Source: Actinomycetes bacterium (GTDB taxonomy: Bacteria; Actinomycetota; Thermoleophilia; BMS3ABIN01). From it: a DNA stretch of 6,603 nt. Under the pieces are notes generated by a model. The model was not told where the DNA came from. It worked only from the letters and a program-made list of their open reading frames with translations, and did no database searches. The stretch is from positions 1 to 6,603 of the forward strand of contig JAJYIN010000125.1 of assembly GCA_021790075.1 (NCBI GenBank). The letters are read 5' to 3'. Below are positions 1-5,746 of the stretch, piece by piece (position 1 is the stretch's first letter; every line of letters begins with the position of its first letter). Made by a program: the position numbers and the translations under genes.

Positions 1-718
1 CTTGGTCGCCTTGGCCCCGTTTCTGGTTTTGCTTATCAGCTTCATGGTTGGCTGGAAGTAGTTCGTATATAGCCGCAGGTTTGCATATATCTGGTTGAGG
101 ATCTTTAACTCTTCTTCTGTGTCGTAACGGAAGTAGCCCACCGTCTTTCTGACCACCGTCCAGTTCTTCTGCTCCACGAAGCAGTTGTCGTTCTTGCGGT
201 AGGGCCGCGAACACCCACTTCTGCGCCTTGTTCCTGACCGCCCGGGTCTCGGTCCAGGTGCTGGAGATATCGGTCGGCATTGACATTGGTACCCCGGCGT
301 CCTTTCAGCCTGATCCGCTTTCGCTCAGGCGTCATCATCCTGTCAATGGTGGCCGCAGAGACCGAGAGGAGATTATCCCTGACTGCCGGGGCAAGCTCAA
401 GTTCTGAGCACCGCTCCAGCACCTTTATTATCTCTGGCATGTAGGGGGCCAGCCGTTTGCCTGATGCCATGGAAAGCACCGCCCATATCTTCCTGGGTGC
501 CTTAAACTCCTCCTGAGCGTACTTCCTGGCCCTGGGGCGAGGTGGCTTCTTTTTACCGGCTGGCCTGGTCCAGCCGAATGCCTCAAGCGCCAGGCCGCAT
601 ATGAGCGGTTGTAGCCCGTCACGGCCACGAACTCGTCGAGGATCATGCTTCTGTGGCCTTTGGTGGCCCGTTTGTATCTACCCGCCAGTTCCTTGGTGAC
701 TGCTTTTCTATGGTTCAT
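1..718 (-). pseudogene. Decayed IS transposase (DDE/integrase-core type), fragmented, 3' end outside window
   Basis: Would have cut and joined DNA to move its insertion sequence. The start is ATG at 718-716, opening MNHRKAVTKEL, followed by a helix-turn-helix-like part (ILDEFVAVTGYNRSYAAW). Four collinear pieces lie in shifting frames. Piece 1 runs from 718 to about 577. A lost base near 577-578 moves the frame; restoring a T gives RLRHFGWTRPAGKKK and joins piece 2, which runs to about 285 (GKRLAPYMPEI, SAATIDRMMTPERKR, LKGRRGTNV). Piece 3, about 270-210, reads WTETRAVRNKAQKWVF. Piece 4, about 210-1, reads RPYRKNDNCFVEQKNW, then LRLYTNYFQPTMKLISKTR. From my knowledge of this family, the stretch with the first catalytic Asp should lie between pieces 2 and 3, and the stretch with the second (a DSDNG-like motif) between pieces 3 and 4. 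Both are missing. The Glu of FVEQKNW remains. The protein cannot be functional. The C-terminus continues off the left edge. The exact IS family name is uncertain. Confidence 0.93.
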
Positions 719-794
719 GGTGAGTGCCACGATATGTCCTTTCGCCCGCCACGCGTATGGCGTTAAGGACACCCCGAAAACCGGGACCGTTTCA

Positions 795-851
795 AGTAGA
801 TTTTTAAATGAGGCAATGAATCGGTTTGGAGTAGATTTCTGGTGAGGCAAT
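795..851. repeat. Two imperfect ~22-bp direct repeats upstream of the transposase remnant
   Basis: Copy 1 (795-817) and copy 2 (830-851) share AGTAGATTT at the start and TGAGGCAAT at the end, with small differences between (TTAAA versus CTGG). They repeat with a period of about 34-35 bases and lie on the 5' side of the broken transposase. Repeated transposase-binding sites just inside an insertion sequence end are a known arrangement, so this is probably the left IS terminus. I cannot place the exact IS boundary or a target duplication, because the other end is outside the window. Confidence 0.6.
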
Positions 852-859
852 TCGCATTG

Positions 860-888
860 TTGAAAATATAAATGCTAGTGTATAAAAT
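860..888 (+). promoter_or_regulatory. Sigma70-type promoter for the small exported protein
   Basis: The -35 TTGAAA (860-865) and the -10 TAAAAT (883-888) each match the consensus at five of six positions and are separated by exactly 17 bases. Transcription would begin near 895, giving a leader of about 70 bases before the ATG at 964. A second, perfect -10 hexamer TATAAT lies at 929-934 but has no recognisable -35, so it is a weaker alternative. The stretch is distinctly AT-rich compared with its surroundings. It lies just outside the IS-like repeats, so it may be native or IS-derived. Confidence 0.6.
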
Positions 889-963
889 AGATTTTTGTGC
901 GGGCCAGTAAACAAGCTGGAAAACAAGTTATAATGGCTTGTAAAGGTCGAAGGGAGGTGGGAA

Positions 964-1338
964 ATGAACAAAAAGGCTTTCATATTGTTAGTTGTTGGGC
1001 TCACGGTCGTTTCCATGCTAATTGCGGCAAGTCAGGCTTTGGCGGCGTCCGGCGGTGGCACAGGTGGTGCCCCGGCGCCGGCGGCGTCCGGCGGTGGCAC
1101 AGGTGGTGCCCCGGCGCCAGCGGCGTCCGGCGGTGGCACATCATCACCGGCGCCCAGTTCTGGCGGCTCAGCGCCCAGGGCAACATCCGGCAGCTCCGGC
1201 AGCACCAGCTCAGGCAGCTCAGGCAGCTCAGGCACGGCGAGCAACGGCAAGACCGGCGGTGACGTATTTCTGTACGCCGGGTTGGGCGCGGCGCTTTTGG
1301 GGACCGGATTTTTCCTCACCCGTAAAGCCAGAGTTTAA
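964..1338 (+). CDS. Small exported Gly/Ser/Ala/Pro-rich repeat protein with C-terminal membrane anchor
   Basis: Function unknown; the architecture is that of a surface-anchored, disordered protein of 124 residues. Residues 1-27 form a classic signal peptide: Lys3-Lys4, then a hydrophobic core, with an AxA-type site at QALA/AS. Residues 28-59 hold two full copies and a partial copy of the 13-residue unit ASGGGTGGAPAPA. Residues 60-93 are Ser/Gly-rich (GSS repeats). Residues 96-124 read KTGGD, then a hydrophobic stretch (about 101-118), then a basic tail TRKARV. This is the shape of a sortase substrate C-terminus, but the Leu-Pro of LPxTG is replaced (NGKTGG). The ATG is supported by a strong Shine-Dalgarno (AGGGAGGTGG, core GGAGGT at 953-958, 5 bases from the start) and the promoter at 860-888. 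The gene stands alone, between the IS remnant and a hairpin. The coding call is secure; the anchoring mode is inferred. Confidence 0.85.
   Translation: MNKKAFILLVVGLTVVSMLIAASQALAASGGGTGGAPAPAASGGGTGGAPAPAASGGGTSSPAPSSGGSAPRATSGSSGSTSSGSSGSSGTASNGKTGGDVFLYAGLGAALLGTGFFLTRKARV
1045..1140 (+). repeat. 39-bp in-frame tandem repeat (2.5 copies)
   Basis: Unit 1 (1045-1083) and unit 2 (1084-1122) differ at one base (GCCGGCG versus GCCAGCG). A third unit (1123-1140) keeps the first 18 bases. Each unit encodes ASGGGTGGAPAPA. Because the period is 13 codons, all reading frames stay open through it, which explains the long overlapping open frames here on both strands. A shorter GSS-coding repeat follows at 1189-1230. 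Confidence 0.95.
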
Positions 1339-1382
1339 TCAGTTTAACCGCGGTTTTTTTAAGCCGCTTGTACTGCACAACA

Positions 1383-1426
1383 AAAGCAGGGGGCAGCCGG
1401 GGGGGTTAAAGGCTGTCCCCTGCTTT
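1383..1426. terminator. Long hairpin, probable bidirectional intrinsic terminator
   Basis: The arms 1383-1398 (AAAGCAGGGGGCAGCC) and 1411-1426 (GGCTGTCCCCTGCTTT) pair over 16 bases with a single G-U, around a 12-base loop. It sits 45 bases after the stop of the small exported protein and 64 bases after the last stop of the minus-strand glycosyltransferase remnant. Read on the minus strand, the stem runs into TTTTGTTGTG, a good U-rich tail. Read on the plus strand, the tail is poorer (TTTGGCGTTTCTTG). It therefore looks stronger for the minus strand. Confidence 0.7.
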
Positions 1427-1489
1427 GGCGTTTCTTGCTTGGCTTATGCGGACAGTCTGGCAATTCACGAGCCTGCCTCCAGGCAAATA

Positions 1490-2163
1490 TCACCGCCAAA
1501 CCGGCATCCAGCTGGTCCACCGGACCATAAAACCGGCAAAGGCAACCAGCGGCAACAGGGTAGTGCCTCCCAGCACGGTCAGGCTGCCTTGAAGCTGTGG
1601 CAAAAATGTCTTTTTATAAAAAATTCCTGCAGCCCGGTAGGAAAATCTCGGAAACTGGCCGTAAGAATAATAAACAGCCAGTATATAGGCGCCAAAAAAA
1701 GACTGGCTGCCGCTATGGGAATGAAGTTCCATAACCGGAAGCGCTTGTTGATGACCAGATAAGCAAGCGCCAGCGGCAACACCGACAACCCCTGGAAAAA
1801 AGTCTGAGCTGTCATGATCATCAGGATCGTGGACACGACCAGAAGCCAGTTCTTGCGCCTGTCCACTCCCCGGATAAAAGCGGCGATCGCCGCCACCCAC
1901 AAACAGATGCCCGGCACGTCCACCGTTTCCAGATGCGAATTAATCATCAGCATGGGACTTGCCAGAAACAGAAGCGTGGCTGCCAGTCCGCTGACCCCGA
2001 AACGCCAGCCCAGCCAGTACATGCCAATGCCTCCGATTACCGGAAAATTGATCAACGACAGGTGAATCGCTACTTCGGATGGTCCGCCGCTCGCCCGGAT
2101 GACGAGGCTCAGATACGTGGAGAGAAGGTGTGGATGCGTCTTTACTCGACAGGGGGAATTCGG
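1490..2163 (-). pseudogene. GT-C/GT39-like membrane glycosyltransferase remnant, 5'-truncated and frameshifted
   Basis: Family members use polyprenyl-phosphate sugars to glycosylate proteins or lipids at the outer membrane face. Translation from 2163 downward reads THPHLLSTYLSL, then PSEVAIHLSLINFPVIGG and several hydrophobic helices, including a loop HLETVDVPGICLW that resembles GT39-type proteins. The first helix and the acidic catalytic loop expected before the His-Pro motif are absent: an in-frame TAG at 2164-2166 closes the frame just before the epimerase start. A TTG at 2055 is only an internal start candidate. Near 1610-1623 the frame breaks; adding one T to the T6 run or one A to the A5 run restores FFYKKTFLPQLQGSL (or FFIKKTFL), then LLPLVAFAGFMVRW and a stop at 1490-1492. 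At about 224 codons it is roughly half the usual family length. The homopolymer indel could be a sequencing error, but the missing N-terminus could not. The exact family is inferred from pattern. Confidence 0.75.
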
Positions 2164-2164
2164 C

Positions 2165-2177
2165 TATTGTTAGCGCG
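2165..2177 (+). promoter_or_regulatory. Possible -10 element placing the transcript start at the epimerase ATG
   Basis: TATTGT at 2165-2170 fits the TAnnnT pattern and lies 7 bases before the ATG at 2178. There is no Shine-Dalgarno at a workable distance; the nearest purine run, AGGGGG (2151-2156), is about 21 bases away. This would suit a leaderless mRNA. A TCGACA resembling -35 lies at 2146-2151, but its 13-base spacing is too short. The call is weak alone and gains some weight from the similar arrangement before the amidotransferase gene. Confidence 0.3.
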
Positions 2178-3116
2178 ATGAACATCCTCGTAACCGGCGG
2201 AGCCGGCTTCATCGGTTCCCATACATGTGAGCGTCTGGTGCGCGCGGGACATCGGGTGCGCGTCGCCGACAACCTCTCAACCGGAAAACGCTCCAATCTT
2301 GCCTCCGTCGCCGGTGACATCGAACTGATCGAGCTGGACATCCGTGATTTCGAAAAGTTGCGCGCCGCTACGTCCAGCATGGAAGCGATCGTCCACCTGG
2401 CCGCTGTTGCTTCCGTGGTCAGATCGATTGAAGAGCCGCTGGCCACGCAGGCGATTAACGCCACAGGCAGCCTCAACGTGATCGAAGCGGCGCGGCTGGA
2501 AGAGGTCCGGCGGGTGGTCCTGGCCAGTTCCGCAGCTATCTATGGCGACGACCCGGTGTTGCCAACCACCGAAGACTCTCCCATCAGGCCCATAACACCC
2601 TATGCCTGGCAGAAGCTGAGCTCGGAATTCTACGGCCGGTTTTACGGTGAACAGCACGGGACTGAATTCCTGGCGCTCAGGTATTTCAACGTCTACGGTT
2701 CCAGACAGGATCCCGCCTCGCCCTACTCAGGCGTGCTTTCCATCTTCACCAAACGCGCAGCCGGCGGCCGGCCACTGATTATTTATGGCGACGGGAGGCA
2801 GACCCGCGATTTCATCCATGTCAGCGACGTCGCTGAGATCAACCGCCTGGGGGTGGAAGCCACCTGGCCGCTGCCTCAGATCATCAACGTCGCCACTGGC
2901 CGGGAGACGCTGATTATCGATGCCGCCCGGATAATAGGGAAAGCCGCCGGAATGACAGATGCGGACGGCTGCTTCGAATTCGAACCACCGCGTCCTGGTG
3001 ACATCCGGCGGTCATTTGCCACAGGCGAGCTAATGGTCAAAACCTTCGGTTACCGGCCGCGAGTTGCAGTCGCGGCTGGACTGAAGGAGCTGGTCGCCCT
3101 GCAGCAGGATGGCTAG
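2178..3116 (+). CDS. NAD-dependent sugar-nucleotide epimerase (GalE-like, extended SDR)
   Basis: Probably interconverts UDP-sugars in the cytoplasm (UDP-glucose 4-epimerase type) to feed polysaccharide synthesis. Numbering from the ATG at 2178 (312 residues), the NAD-binding Rossmann motif GGAGFIG is at 7-13 and the ribose-binding acid is D31 in ADNLSTGK. HLAA is at 73-76, the catalytic Ser is in LASSAAIYG (115-123), and the YxxxK pair is Y142/K146 in PYAWQKL. RYFNVYG (168-174) and GDGRQTRDFIHVSDVA (204-219) are typical of GalE/WbpP-like enzymes. The length is normal. A longer GTG start at 2130 would add 16 residues before the canonical MNILVTGG, in sequence that is antisense to the glycosyltransferase remnant, so I reject it. 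The stop TAG shares a base with the next gene's GTG. Exact substrate (glucose, GlcNAc, GlcA) is not readable; the fold and catalytic residues are clear. Confidence 0.93.
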   Translation: MNILVTGGAGFIGSHTCERLVRAGHRVRVADNLSTGKRSNLASVAGDIELIELDIRDFEKLRAATSSMEAIVHLAAVASVVRSIEEPLATQAINATGSLNVIEAARLEEVRRVVLASSAAIYGDDPVLPTTEDSPIRPITPYAWQKLSSEFYGRFYGEQHGTEFLALRYFNVYGSRQDPASPYSGVLSIFTKRAAGGRPLIIYGDGRQTRDFIHVSDVAEINRLGVEATWPLPQIINVATGRETLIIDAARIIGKAAGMTDADGCFEFEPPRPGDIRRSFATGELMVKTFGYRPRVAVAAGLKELVALQQDG

Positions 3117-4288
3117 TGGAAGGTTCAGGCCCAGATGAAGCAGCTCCGCGCGCGATACGCATCTTCGCCGCGTTCCTGAGGCTTGGCCTGACGGCGTTCG
3201 GCGGCCCGGCGATGGTTGCATATATCGGCAGGATGGCCGTGGAACGCCGGCGCTGGCTCGATGAGCGCACTTTCCGCGACGGCGTGGCGCTGGTGCAGGC
3301 CGTCCCCGGAGCCACGGCGATGCAGATGGCCGCGTACGTGGGGCTAAAATCCCGGGGAGTCCGCGGCGCGCTTGCTGCTTACGCCGGCTTCGGCCTGCCC
3401 GCTTTCCTGCTGATGCTGCTGTTTTCCGTCCTGTATTCCGGCACGCGCCATCTGCCCGTGGCAACCGCGCTTTTTACCGGCCTGCAGGTGATCGTGGTTG
3501 CCATCGTCGCAAGCGCCACCTGGAGCTTCGGCAGGGACAGCCTTAAAACGGTGCGCGCAGGCGCGATCGCAGCTATCGCCGCGACGCTGCTGTGGTTCGG
3601 CGTCAGTCCGTTCCTGGTTATCGCCGGCGCCGGCGCTGCGGGTCTGCTGCTTTACGCCAGTGCACCGGCCGGACGCGTCCCCGCCTTCCATGCTTCGCGC
3701 GCGCGGTTGTGGCCCGCCCTGATGCTCGTGGCGCTGGTGGCCGCCGCACTGACGGCCCTGTTCATCGTCAACCGTCCCCGTTTCGATCTGGCGGCGCTGA
3801 TGCTGCGCATCGACCTGTTCGCGTTCGGGGGAGGTTTCGCTTCGCTGCCACTGATGCTGTTTGAGATCGTCAAAGTACGCGGCTGGATGAGCAGCAACAC
3901 GTTCATGGACGGCATCGCTCTCGGCCAGGTCACCCCCGGGCCGATCGTGATGACAACGACTTTCGTCGGATACCTGGTCTACGGCCTCAGCGGCGCCGTC
4001 ATCGCAACATTGGCGATCTTCACTCCTTCTTTCCTGATCATGGTTATCGTCACGCCTTTTTATGACAGACTGAAAAGCGCCGCCTGGTTCGCCCGGGCCA
4101 CGCGCGGAATACTGGCGTCGTTTGTAGGTCTGCTCTTTTATGTCATGGTCAAATTCGCCCTGGCGGTCCCCTGGGATCTGCCGCGCGCGCTCCTGGGCGC
4201 GGCGGCGCTGGCGGCGCTGCTGAAGAAGGTGGATATCCTCTATGTAGTGCTGGCCGGAGCGGCGCTGTCTCTGCTGCTATTCCGCTGA
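3116..4288 (+). CDS. chrA: Chromate transporter, CHR family, two-domain ChrA type
   Basis: An inner-membrane transporter of the CHR superfamily; characterised members export chromate and confer resistance, although many homologues have untested substrates. The 390 residues form two homologous halves, typical of long-chain ChrA. In the first half FGGP is at 28-31, followed by WLDERTFRDGVALVQAVPGA to about residue 66. In the second half FGGG is at 237-240, then GWMSSNTFMDGIALGQVTPGP ending at residue 276. Multiple hydrophobic helices follow each motif. The usual PGP of the first half is PGA here. GTG is the start: it overlaps the epimerase stop by one base (TAGTG), and a weak GCAGGA lies a few bases upstream. 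This suggests co-transcription and translational coupling with the epimerase, an unexpected pairing. No chrB-like regulator is visible. The 3' end overlaps the convergent glycosidase remnant by 49 bases. Family is certain; substrate is inferred. Confidence 0.93.
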   Translation: MEGSGPDEAAPRAIRIFAAFLRLGLTAFGGPAMVAYIGRMAVERRRWLDERTFRDGVALVQAVPGATAMQMAAYVGLKSRGVRGALAAYAGFGLPAFLLMLLFSVLYSGTRHLPVATALFTGLQVIVVAIVASATWSFGRDSLKTVRAGAIAAIAATLLWFGVSPFLVIAGAGAAGLLLYASAPAGRVPAFHASRARLWPALMLVALVAAALTALFIVNRPRFDLAALMLRIDLFAFGGGFASLPLMLFEIVKVRGWMSSNTFMDGIALGQVTPGPIVMTTTFVGYLVYGLSGAVIATLAIFTPSFLIMVIVTPFYDRLKSAAWFARATRGILASFVGLLFYVMVKFALAVPWDLPRALLGAAALAALLKKVDILYVVLAGAALSLLLFR

Positions 4289-5020
4289 ACACCGGGAGCC
4301 GGCGCTGTATATGGCGAACGAGCCGTGTCCTGCCGCGGAAAACTGAAAGGCAGGCCGCTTGCGTCCTTGCAGGAGATGGTGACCAGGGTCCTGAAGGCGA
4401 GCGTCCCCGCCGGCACGTGGTAGGCGACGCTCAGGCCGGCGCTACTGCCGGAGGGCAGATCTCCCAGTGCGACGGGCACAAAACCGGCGGCAGCGGATCC
4501 GCCGCTGGTGTCTATCGACACCACCCTGGCGCCATAGGCTGTGCCGTTACCGCTGTTAACGACATTCAAGGCCACGTTCAAACGCCCCTGCAGGTAATTA
4601 TCAAGACTGCCCCATGAGACCGCTCCCGCGGTTATGCCCAGCTGCGGCGCGGCACTCGAGTACCAGGATGTCAGCGTCGCCTGCGCCGGCTTCCCCTGTA
4701 CCGTGAAATCGGTGTTGCCGGGGCCGCTCGTATCCGCTCCGACCATCCAAGTCCCACCAGAACATCCCGGCCAGCCAGGACTGGTTGTTGAAGACCCTGA
4801 AAGCCGCGTCGGCGGCCCGGGCTTGCAGAGCGCCGTCATAGGCGCCGGCAGAGGAATAGTCCCAGGGAGAGCTCGCCGCGTACTGGACGCTGCGGTAGCC
4901 GAGCTCGGTGAAAATCACGGGTTTGTGCCATTGCGCCTGCCACTGCTCGATCTCACTGAGCCAGCTGGCGGCGATGAGCAAACCCGCAAGGGGTATGTTC
5001 TGCCGCGGAAATGAATCCGC
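4240..5020 (-). pseudogene. GH113-like glycoside hydrolase remnant with C-terminal beta-sandwich-like domain, 5'-truncated and frameshifted
   Basis: GH113 enzymes are TIM-barrel beta-mannanases. The minus strand from about 5020 reads the last part of such a barrel: LSEIEQWQAQWHKPVIFTELGYRS, where the Glu of FTELGYRS corresponds to the family nucleophile, then ASSPWDYSSAGAYDGALQ, FNNQSWLAGMFWWD. The frame breaks at 4749-4750; removing one T from GACTTGG restores WWDWMVGADTSGPGNTDF, then TVQGKPAQATLTSWY. A Ser/Gly/Val-rich domain follows (LGITAGAVSWG, LNVALNVVNSGNGTAYGARVV, VALGDLPSGSSAGLSVAYHVPAG), resembling CARDB/Ig-like modules. The last stop (4240-4242) lies inside the convergent chrA gene. 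The barrel's N-terminal two thirds, including the acid/base Glu and any signal peptide, are missing: the sequence gives way to the amidotransferase promoter and start. It was probably secreted and polysaccharide-degrading. Family assignment comes from motif recall, not from a search. Confidence 0.75.
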
Positions 5021-5026
5021 TATGAT
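5021..5026 (+). promoter_or_regulatory. -10 element TATGAT at the amidotransferase start, suggesting a leaderless transcript
   Basis: TATGAT matches TATAAT at five of six positions. It ends directly before ATG 5027 and 6 bases before the second in-frame ATG (5033), exactly where transcription would begin. No Shine-Dalgarno precedes either ATG, and no good -35 is present 16-18 bases upstream. A leaderless mRNA starting at ATG 5033 explains all of this. The element lies at the edge of the glycosidase remnant. Confidence 0.45.
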
Positions 5027-5746
5027 ATGCGTATGCACGCCCCCGGTCCGAAAAAGCGTTTTGCCGCCGTGATCAGACACGTCCCCCACGAGGGCCTGGG
5101 ACTGATTGAAAAATCCCTCGTTGATGCCAAAGTCGATTTCAGGTATTTCGCGCCCGGTGACCGCGGACTCGACTCGCTCCGGTCTGATTTCCTCATCGTC
5201 ATGGGAGGACCGTGGAGCGTCTACGACGACTATCGCTGGCTGGAGCCGGAGACGCGGCTGATCAGGCGCGCCGTGGAGGAAGAGGTCCCGGTGCTGGGCA
5301 TCTGTCTCGGCGCCCAGCTGATCGCGGCCGCGCTCGGTGCTTCCGTATACCCGTGCGGCAACAAGGAGATCGGCTGGTATCCGCTGGATGTCAGCGATAG
5401 CGGCCGGCGCGACCCGCTCTTCTCACACCTGGAAGCGCGCGAAACAGTCTTCCAGTGGCATGGAGATACCTTCGACCTGCCTGCGGGCGCCGAACTGCTG
5501 GCCTCCTCCCCCCTCTGCCCGCATCAGGCCTTCCGCTACGGCCGGTCGACCTACGCGCTCCAGTTCCATCTGGAGGTGACCGCGGCGATAGCCGCCGAGT
5601 GGCTGCAGCTGCCGGAGAATGTGGAAGAGGTTGACAGGCTGCACGGCAGTGACGGCCTCAGGCACATCATCGCCGGCACCGGCGAACACGCGGACAGGCT
5701 GGGGCGCCTGGGTCAGGAGGTCTTTGCCGCATTCCTTGAACTGTAA
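5027..5746 (+). CDS. Class I glutamine amidotransferase (GMP-synthase-like GATase1 domain, stand-alone)
   Basis: Hydrolyses glutamine to release ammonia, or a related gamma-glutamyl substrate, in the cytoplasm; stand-alone members have poorly known acceptors. In 239 residues the catalytic triad is complete: Cys93 in GICLGAQL, and His181 and Glu183 in LQFHLEVT. Other GATase1 landmarks are VMGGPWSVYDD (58-68), NKEIGWYPL (112-120) and WHGDTF (144-149). The length fits the GMP-synthase-like stand-alone family. Two close ATGs are possible (5027, 5033); the -10-like TATGAT at 5021-5026 favours the second as a leaderless start. No synthetase partner is adjacent: it begins at the broken end of the glycosidase remnant and converges on an MFS exporter with 12 bases between the stop codons. 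Nothing suggests GuaA, CarA or HisH specifically, so I give no symbol. Fold is sure; substrate unknown. Confidence 0.92.
   Translation: MRMHAPGPKKRFAAVIRHVPHEGLGLIEKSLVDAKVDFRYFAPGDRGLDSLRSDFLIVMGGPWSVYDDYRWLEPETRLIRRAVEEEVPVLGICLGAQLIAAALGASVYPCGNKEIGWYPLDVSDSGRRDPLFSHLEARETVFQWHGDTFDLPAGAELLASSPLCPHQAFRYGRSTYALQFHLEVTAAIAAEWLQLPENVEEVDRLHGSDGLRHIIAGTGEHADRLGRLGQEVFAAFLEL

Noticed and set aside
895..960. Possible riboswitch in the leader of the small exported protein
   Set aside because: Only a short 6-bp stem is visible and no known riboswitch core could be recognised in about 65 bases.
804..1016. Minus-strand open frame (70 codons) over the promoter region
   Set aside because: No ribosome site or recognisable motif; it covers the AT-rich promoter and the signal-peptide codons in antisense.
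1032..1319. Minus-strand open frame (95 codons) antisense to the repeat protein
   Set aside because: Pro/Ala low-complexity shadow of the repeat; the plus frame has a signal peptide, strong ribosome site and promoter.
1346..1360. AACCGCGGTT followed by a T-run, a possible short terminator
   Set aside because: A loopless palindrome that could form at most about 3 base pairs; the large hairpin at 1383-1426 is a better candidate.
1022..1762. Long plus-strand open frame (246 codons) over the repeat protein and beyond
   Set aside because: It is an artefact of the 39-bp repeat, which keeps all frames open; it is Arg/Pro-rich, has no ribosome site, and runs through the hairpin into antisense of the glycosyltransferase remnant.
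2130..2177. GTG start giving the epimerase 16 extra residues, with a GGAGAG-like sequence upstream
   Set aside because: The canonical Rossmann N-terminus begins at ATG 2178, and the extra stretch is antisense to codons of the glycosyltransferase remnant.
1940..2476. Minus-strand open frame (178 codons) spanning the remnant and the epimerase 5' half
   Set aside because: Wrong frame for both genes; Ser/Arg-rich translation typical of a GC-rich shadow.
3030..3464. Minus-strand open frames opposite the epimerase/transporter junction
   Set aside because: Arg/Pro/Ser-rich shadows of the clear transporter frame.
4634..5014. Plus-strand open frame (126 codons) opposite the glycosidase remnant
   Set aside because: The minus strand carries recognisable glycosidase motifs; the plus translation shows none.
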